NCBI GenBank assembly: GCA_026396335.1
Contig: JAPLWZ010000123.1
Location: 1-7,718 of the forward strand
Length of the DNA stretch: 7,718 nt
Origin: Microcaldota archaeon
GTDB lineage: Archaea > Micrarchaeota > Micrarchaeia > Anstonellales > Anstonellaceae
Direction: 5' to 3'
Part shown: positions 6,103 through 7,718 of the stretch, in pieces
How the letters are laid out: every line of letters starts with the position of its first letter
Position numbering within the stretch: the first letter of the stretch is position 1
Position numbers and translations under genes: made by a program
The notes under the pieces: generated by a model
Databases searched by the model: none
What the model saw: the letters and a program-made list of their open reading frames with translations, nothing else
Told to the model about the DNA's origin: nothing

Positions 6103-6151
6103 AAATAACACCTCTTTGCCTGGGTTGGAATTTTGCTCTGCCATTAATACC
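6100..6151 (-). promoter_or_regulatory. TATA-like box and Shine-Dalgarno leader of the Cys-cluster gene
   Basis: GTATTAATGG (6151-6142) places a TATA-like TATTAA about 47 nt before the ATG, similar to the Cys-rich surface gene (48 nt). GAGGTG then lies 6 nt before the start. The last 19 nt of the leader including the ATG (6118-6100) are identical to the start region of the solute-binding lipoprotein gene. Confidence 0.5.
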
Positions 6152-6196
6152 CGCAATTACGCAAAAATAGGTAATTTGTACTCACAAATAGTAAGG

Positions 6197-6240
6197 AAAA
6201 AGGAAAAAAGAAAAAGCAGGCAACGGATTCTAGTTGCCTG
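6197..6240 (-). terminator. Hairpin plus T-tract terminator of the small lipoprotein gene
   Basis: On the minus strand CAGGCAAC (6240-6233) and GTTGCCTG (6224-6217) form a perfect 8-bp stem with an 8-nt loop, followed by C, T5, C, T6, CC, T5 (6215-6197). The TAG stop codon of the gene (6232-6230) lies in the loop, so the stem overlaps the last codons. This layout resembles a bacterial intrinsic terminator; the T runs alone would suffice in archaea. Confidence 0.7.
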
Positions 6241-6901
6241 GATAGGGCTCGCAAATGCGCTCCGTTTTCACGCCCATAAACGAGTTGGCTATATTTTCAG
6301 TCCGGTAGTTGTAGTACTGCACATAGTTCTTCCACTGGCCAGGTTCCAGAGTTACTGTGTAGTTTTCCGAATAATACGGCGTCCCTTCATTGTAATGCTC
6401 GTCATGCGGTGTTATCTTGAACTGGATGGAGCAGTTTACAGTCATAGTATCCATGTTCAGTAGGTTCACAGATTCGTAGCCGACTCCGGTTCCGATGCCC
6501 CCTGCATCATAGATCTTATAGTCCGTGTCGTTATTGTTGATGCAGTAGTGTGCTGGCACCACCACGTTGTGGCAGAAACCAGTTATTGTCTTGACGTTTG
6601 GATCCAAGTAGGAGATGGATCCATTGCTGTCTTTCTGCATTGCGCCAGTCTCATTGAATGCAGGTGCGCCTTCCTTTTCGCCTGTGAAATTTTCAGCTGG
6701 CGTCATTGGCTTTATTGGCTGCTCCTTTGCACCGGTTAACGGCTCAGCAGGAGTCATCGGCTTTTCTTTGCCCGGCACTGCAGGCGGGGTTGTTGATTTT
6801 TGCCCAGCGGGCTCGGCATTCGGATGATACCCGCCGTATTGCGTGCAGCCGAATAGGAGCATGAAAACTATTGCGAGAGACACCAAAACAAGACCTTTCA
6901 A
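6230..6901 (-). CDS. Small sequon-rich lipoprotein, unknown function
   Basis: The 223-residue product begins with a lipoprotein signal peptide, MKGLVLVSLAIVFMLLFGC, with C19 as the lipobox cysteine. A low-complexity Pro/Lys/Glu region (about 25-90) contains a duplicated segment, KPMTPAEPLTGAKE (47-60) and KPMTPAENFTGEKE (64-77). The folded part (about 95-223) has four cysteines (110, 120, 157, 217), enough for two disulfides. Six N-x-S/T sequons (N71, N83, N93, N124, N156, N180) suggest possible archaeal N-glycosylation. I recognise no family. The frame extends to 7075, but the upstream part overlaps promoters and precedes the signal peptide. TTG at 6901 is chosen because AAGGTGG lies 5 nt upstream and TTTAAA is 39 nt upstream, the same distance as in the divergent small basic gene. 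GTG at 6910 is the alternative, adding three residues. It is followed by a hairpin terminator. Confidence 0.8.
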   Translation of the reverse strand: MKGLVLVSLAIVFMLLFGCTQYGGYHPNAEPAGQKSTTPPAVPGKEKPMTPAEPLTGAKEQPIKPMTPAENFTGEKEGAPAFNETGAMQKDSNGSISYLDPNVKTITGFCHNVVVPAHYCINNNDTDYKIYDAGGIGTGVGYESVNLLNMDTMTVNCSIQFKITPHDEHYNEGTPYYSENYTVTLEPGQWKNYVQYYNYRTENIANSFMGVKTERICEPYPGN

Positions 6902-6906
6902 ACAAA

Positions 6907-6940
6907 CCACCTTGATTTCACTTCTCGCGGAATGTTTAAA
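6907..6940 (-). promoter_or_regulatory. TATA-like box and Shine-Dalgarno site of the small lipoprotein gene
   Basis: TTTAAA on the minus strand (6940-6935) would start transcription near 6912, just at the AAGGTGG site (6913-6907). This gives a very short leader before TTG 6901, or a near-leaderless mRNA if GTG 6910 is used. Confidence 0.5.
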
Positions 6941-6991
6941 CGGATTTGCGCTGCCCGCAAAAACAAACCCGCCACCCGCCTCCAAAGCCCG

Positions 6992-7028
6992 TATAAACCC
7001 TCTTTGAGTAGCCCTTAACGTGGTGAGG
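6992..7028 (+). promoter_or_regulatory. TATA box and Shine-Dalgarno site of the small basic protein gene
   Basis: TATAAA at 6992-6997 predicts a transcription start near 7020. GGTGAGG at 7022-7028 lies 2 nt before the ATG (its GGTGA core is 4 nt away), so the leader is only about 10 nt. The small lipoprotein promoter faces the other way about 50 bp to the left. Confidence 0.65.
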
Positions 7029-7030
7029 TT

Positions 7031-7270
7031 ATGAGCAAGAAACAGCCAATTTTCGTAGTCGCGCAGTGGCAGCACAACAGCAAGGGATTATACACGCTCA
7101 TTGAAGTTGGCGCAGCCACAAAGTACGAAGTGAAAAAAGGAGACCAGCGCTGGACCCTTCGCATCGGGAAATCCATGTACCGGCTTTACCAATACAAGGA
7201 ATGGCAGAAGCACAAGAAAAGGGGCCTGCCTCGCGCGAAAATAGTGCCGATCGGCAAGCACAAGCTCTGA
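7031..7270 (+). CDS. Small basic protein, unknown function
   Basis: This 79-residue product is unrecognised. It is strongly basic, with Lys/Arg clusters at both ends and a QKHKKRGLPRAK segment near 59-70. Alternating aromatic and hydrophobic residues (IFVVAQW, YTLIEV, WTLRIG, YRLYQY) suggest a small beta-rich fold. No signal peptide, membrane helix or zinc-binding cysteines are present. A nucleic-acid-associated role is plausible from charge alone. Start choice is firm: ATG follows GGTGAGG and a TATAAA box. The tspO-family gene begins 48 nt downstream with its own promoter, so the two need not be co-transcribed. Confidence 0.75.
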   Translation: MSKKQPIFVVAQWQHNSKGLYTLIEVGAATKYEVKKGDQRWTLRIGKSMYRLYQYKEWQKHKKRGLPRAKIVPIGKHKL

Positions 7271-7291
7271 ATTTGAGCTGCCCTTCAGTTA

Positions 7292-7298
7292 TTTAATC
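7292..7298 (+). promoter_or_regulatory. TATA-like box TTTAATC of the tspO-family gene
   Basis: TTTAATC starts 27 nt before the ATG at 7319, with no Shine-Dalgarno site between, matching the leaderless arrangement of the DHH and RNB genes. Confidence 0.6.
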
Positions 7299-7318
7299 TT
7301 GCATGAGTTGTATTTGAT

Positions 7319-7718
7319 ATGGCAAAGAAAACAAAGCGCACGAAGAACGCAAGCACGCAAAAGCAAAACTGGCTCGTGCTCGCGGGTTTCATCCTTCTTT
7401 CCCTGCTCGCAGGCGCAATAGGTTCGCTCTTCACATTTGAAGCAATACCAACCTGGTACGCCACGCTTAACAAGCCGTCATTTGCGCCGCCTAATTGGCT
7501 TTTCGGGCCAGTCTGGACAACACTCTACATACTGATGGGCGTATCCGCTTACCTGATCTGCCAAAAAGGAGCGAAGAACGAGAAAGTAAAATTCGCGCTT
7601 TCCATATTTTGCATACAGCTCGCGCTCAACGCACTCTGGAGCATCCTTTTCTTCGGGCTTCGCTCGCCGCTCTACGGATTGGTCGGAATAGTTTTCCTCT
7701 GGCTCTCAATTGCCGCAT
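7319..7718 (+). CDS. tspO: TspO/MBR family membrane protein (3' end outside the window)
   Basis: The visible 133 residues begin with a Lys/Arg-rich cytoplasmic tail (1-16), followed by helix 1 (about 18-38), the family signature WYATLNKPSFAPPNWLFGPV (46-65), helix 2 (about 66-82), a third helix with QLALNALWSILFFGL (100-114) and the start of helix 4 (from about 117). Family members are five-helix proteins of about 160 residues, so roughly the last fifth is missing. TspO proteins bind porphyrins, heme or related tetrapyrroles and have been linked to stress responses and photo-oxidative porphyrin degradation; the role in archaea is not established. The ATG lacks a Shine-Dalgarno site but has TTTAATC 27 nt upstream. 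Nothing nearby suggests tetrapyrrole metabolism. Confidence 0.93.
   Translation, partial: MAKKTKRTKNASTQKQNWLVLAGFILLSLLAGAIGSLFTFEAIPTWYATLNKPSFAPPNWLFGPVWTTLYILMGVSAYLICQKGAKNEKVKFALSIFCIQLALNALWSILFFGLRSPLYGLVGIVFLWLSIAA

Noticed and set aside
6103..6156. Longer versions of the Cys-cluster protein starting at 6156 or 6144.
   Set aside because: The ATG at 6102 has a well-spaced GAGGTG site identical to that of another gene, and the longer forms would translate that leader and overlap the TATA-like element.
5900..6463. 187-codon open frame on the plus strand.
   Set aside because: It is antisense to the Cys-cluster gene and the 3' part of the small lipoprotein gene, crosses their terminator and has no promoter or ribosome binding site.
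6902..7075. 58-residue upstream extension of the small lipoprotein gene.
   Set aside because: It would bury the signal peptide internally and runs through both divergent promoters and into the small basic protein gene.

Overview
The window reads as chromosomal DNA of an archaeon, possibly a DPANN-type lineage. The evidence is promoter-level: TATA-like boxes sit either 27-28 nt upstream of start codons that lack a Shine-Dalgarno site (leaderless mRNAs) or 39-48 nt upstream of genes with a GGTG-type Shine-Dalgarno site. T-rich terminators and several exported proteins anchored by a C-terminal membrane helix or a lipobox cysteine fit this. The lineage is inference, because no rRNA or ribosomal protein gene is present.

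Layout, left to right. On the minus strand, a DHH/DHHA1 phosphoesterase (61-963) overlaps by GTGA the start of a further gene that leaves the window (1-64). A 110-bp divergent promoter region separates it from two plus-strand surface genes. The first (1074-2519) encodes a 54-cysteine, membrane-anchored protein built from nine six-cysteine modules, three pairs of which form a 270-bp tandem period. The second (2562-4049) encodes a lipoprotein in which a family-3 type solute-binding domain is bracketed by two copies on each side of a 33-residue four-cysteine repeat. These genes face a convergent minus-strand block: an RNB-domain exoribonuclease (4151-5725), a 96-aa protein with a CCSSECCC cluster (5812-6102) and a sequon-rich small lipoprotein (6230-6901). 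After a second divergent promoter region come a 79-aa basic unknown protein (7031-7270) and the first 133 residues of a TspO/MBR membrane protein (7319 to the edge).

How the genes may relate: three lipid- or membrane-anchored proteins carry extracytoplasmic cysteines (54, more than 16, and 4), so the window is enriched for disulfide-rich cell-surface proteins. The DHH and RNB proteins are candidate RNA/nucleotide turnover enzymes. Those two genes and tspO share the same 7-nt box, TTTAATC, and appear leaderless, whereas the surface and small-protein genes use Shine-Dalgarno leaders. No mobile element, CRISPR array, tRNA or rRNA was seen, and no stretch over 300 bases lacks a gene.
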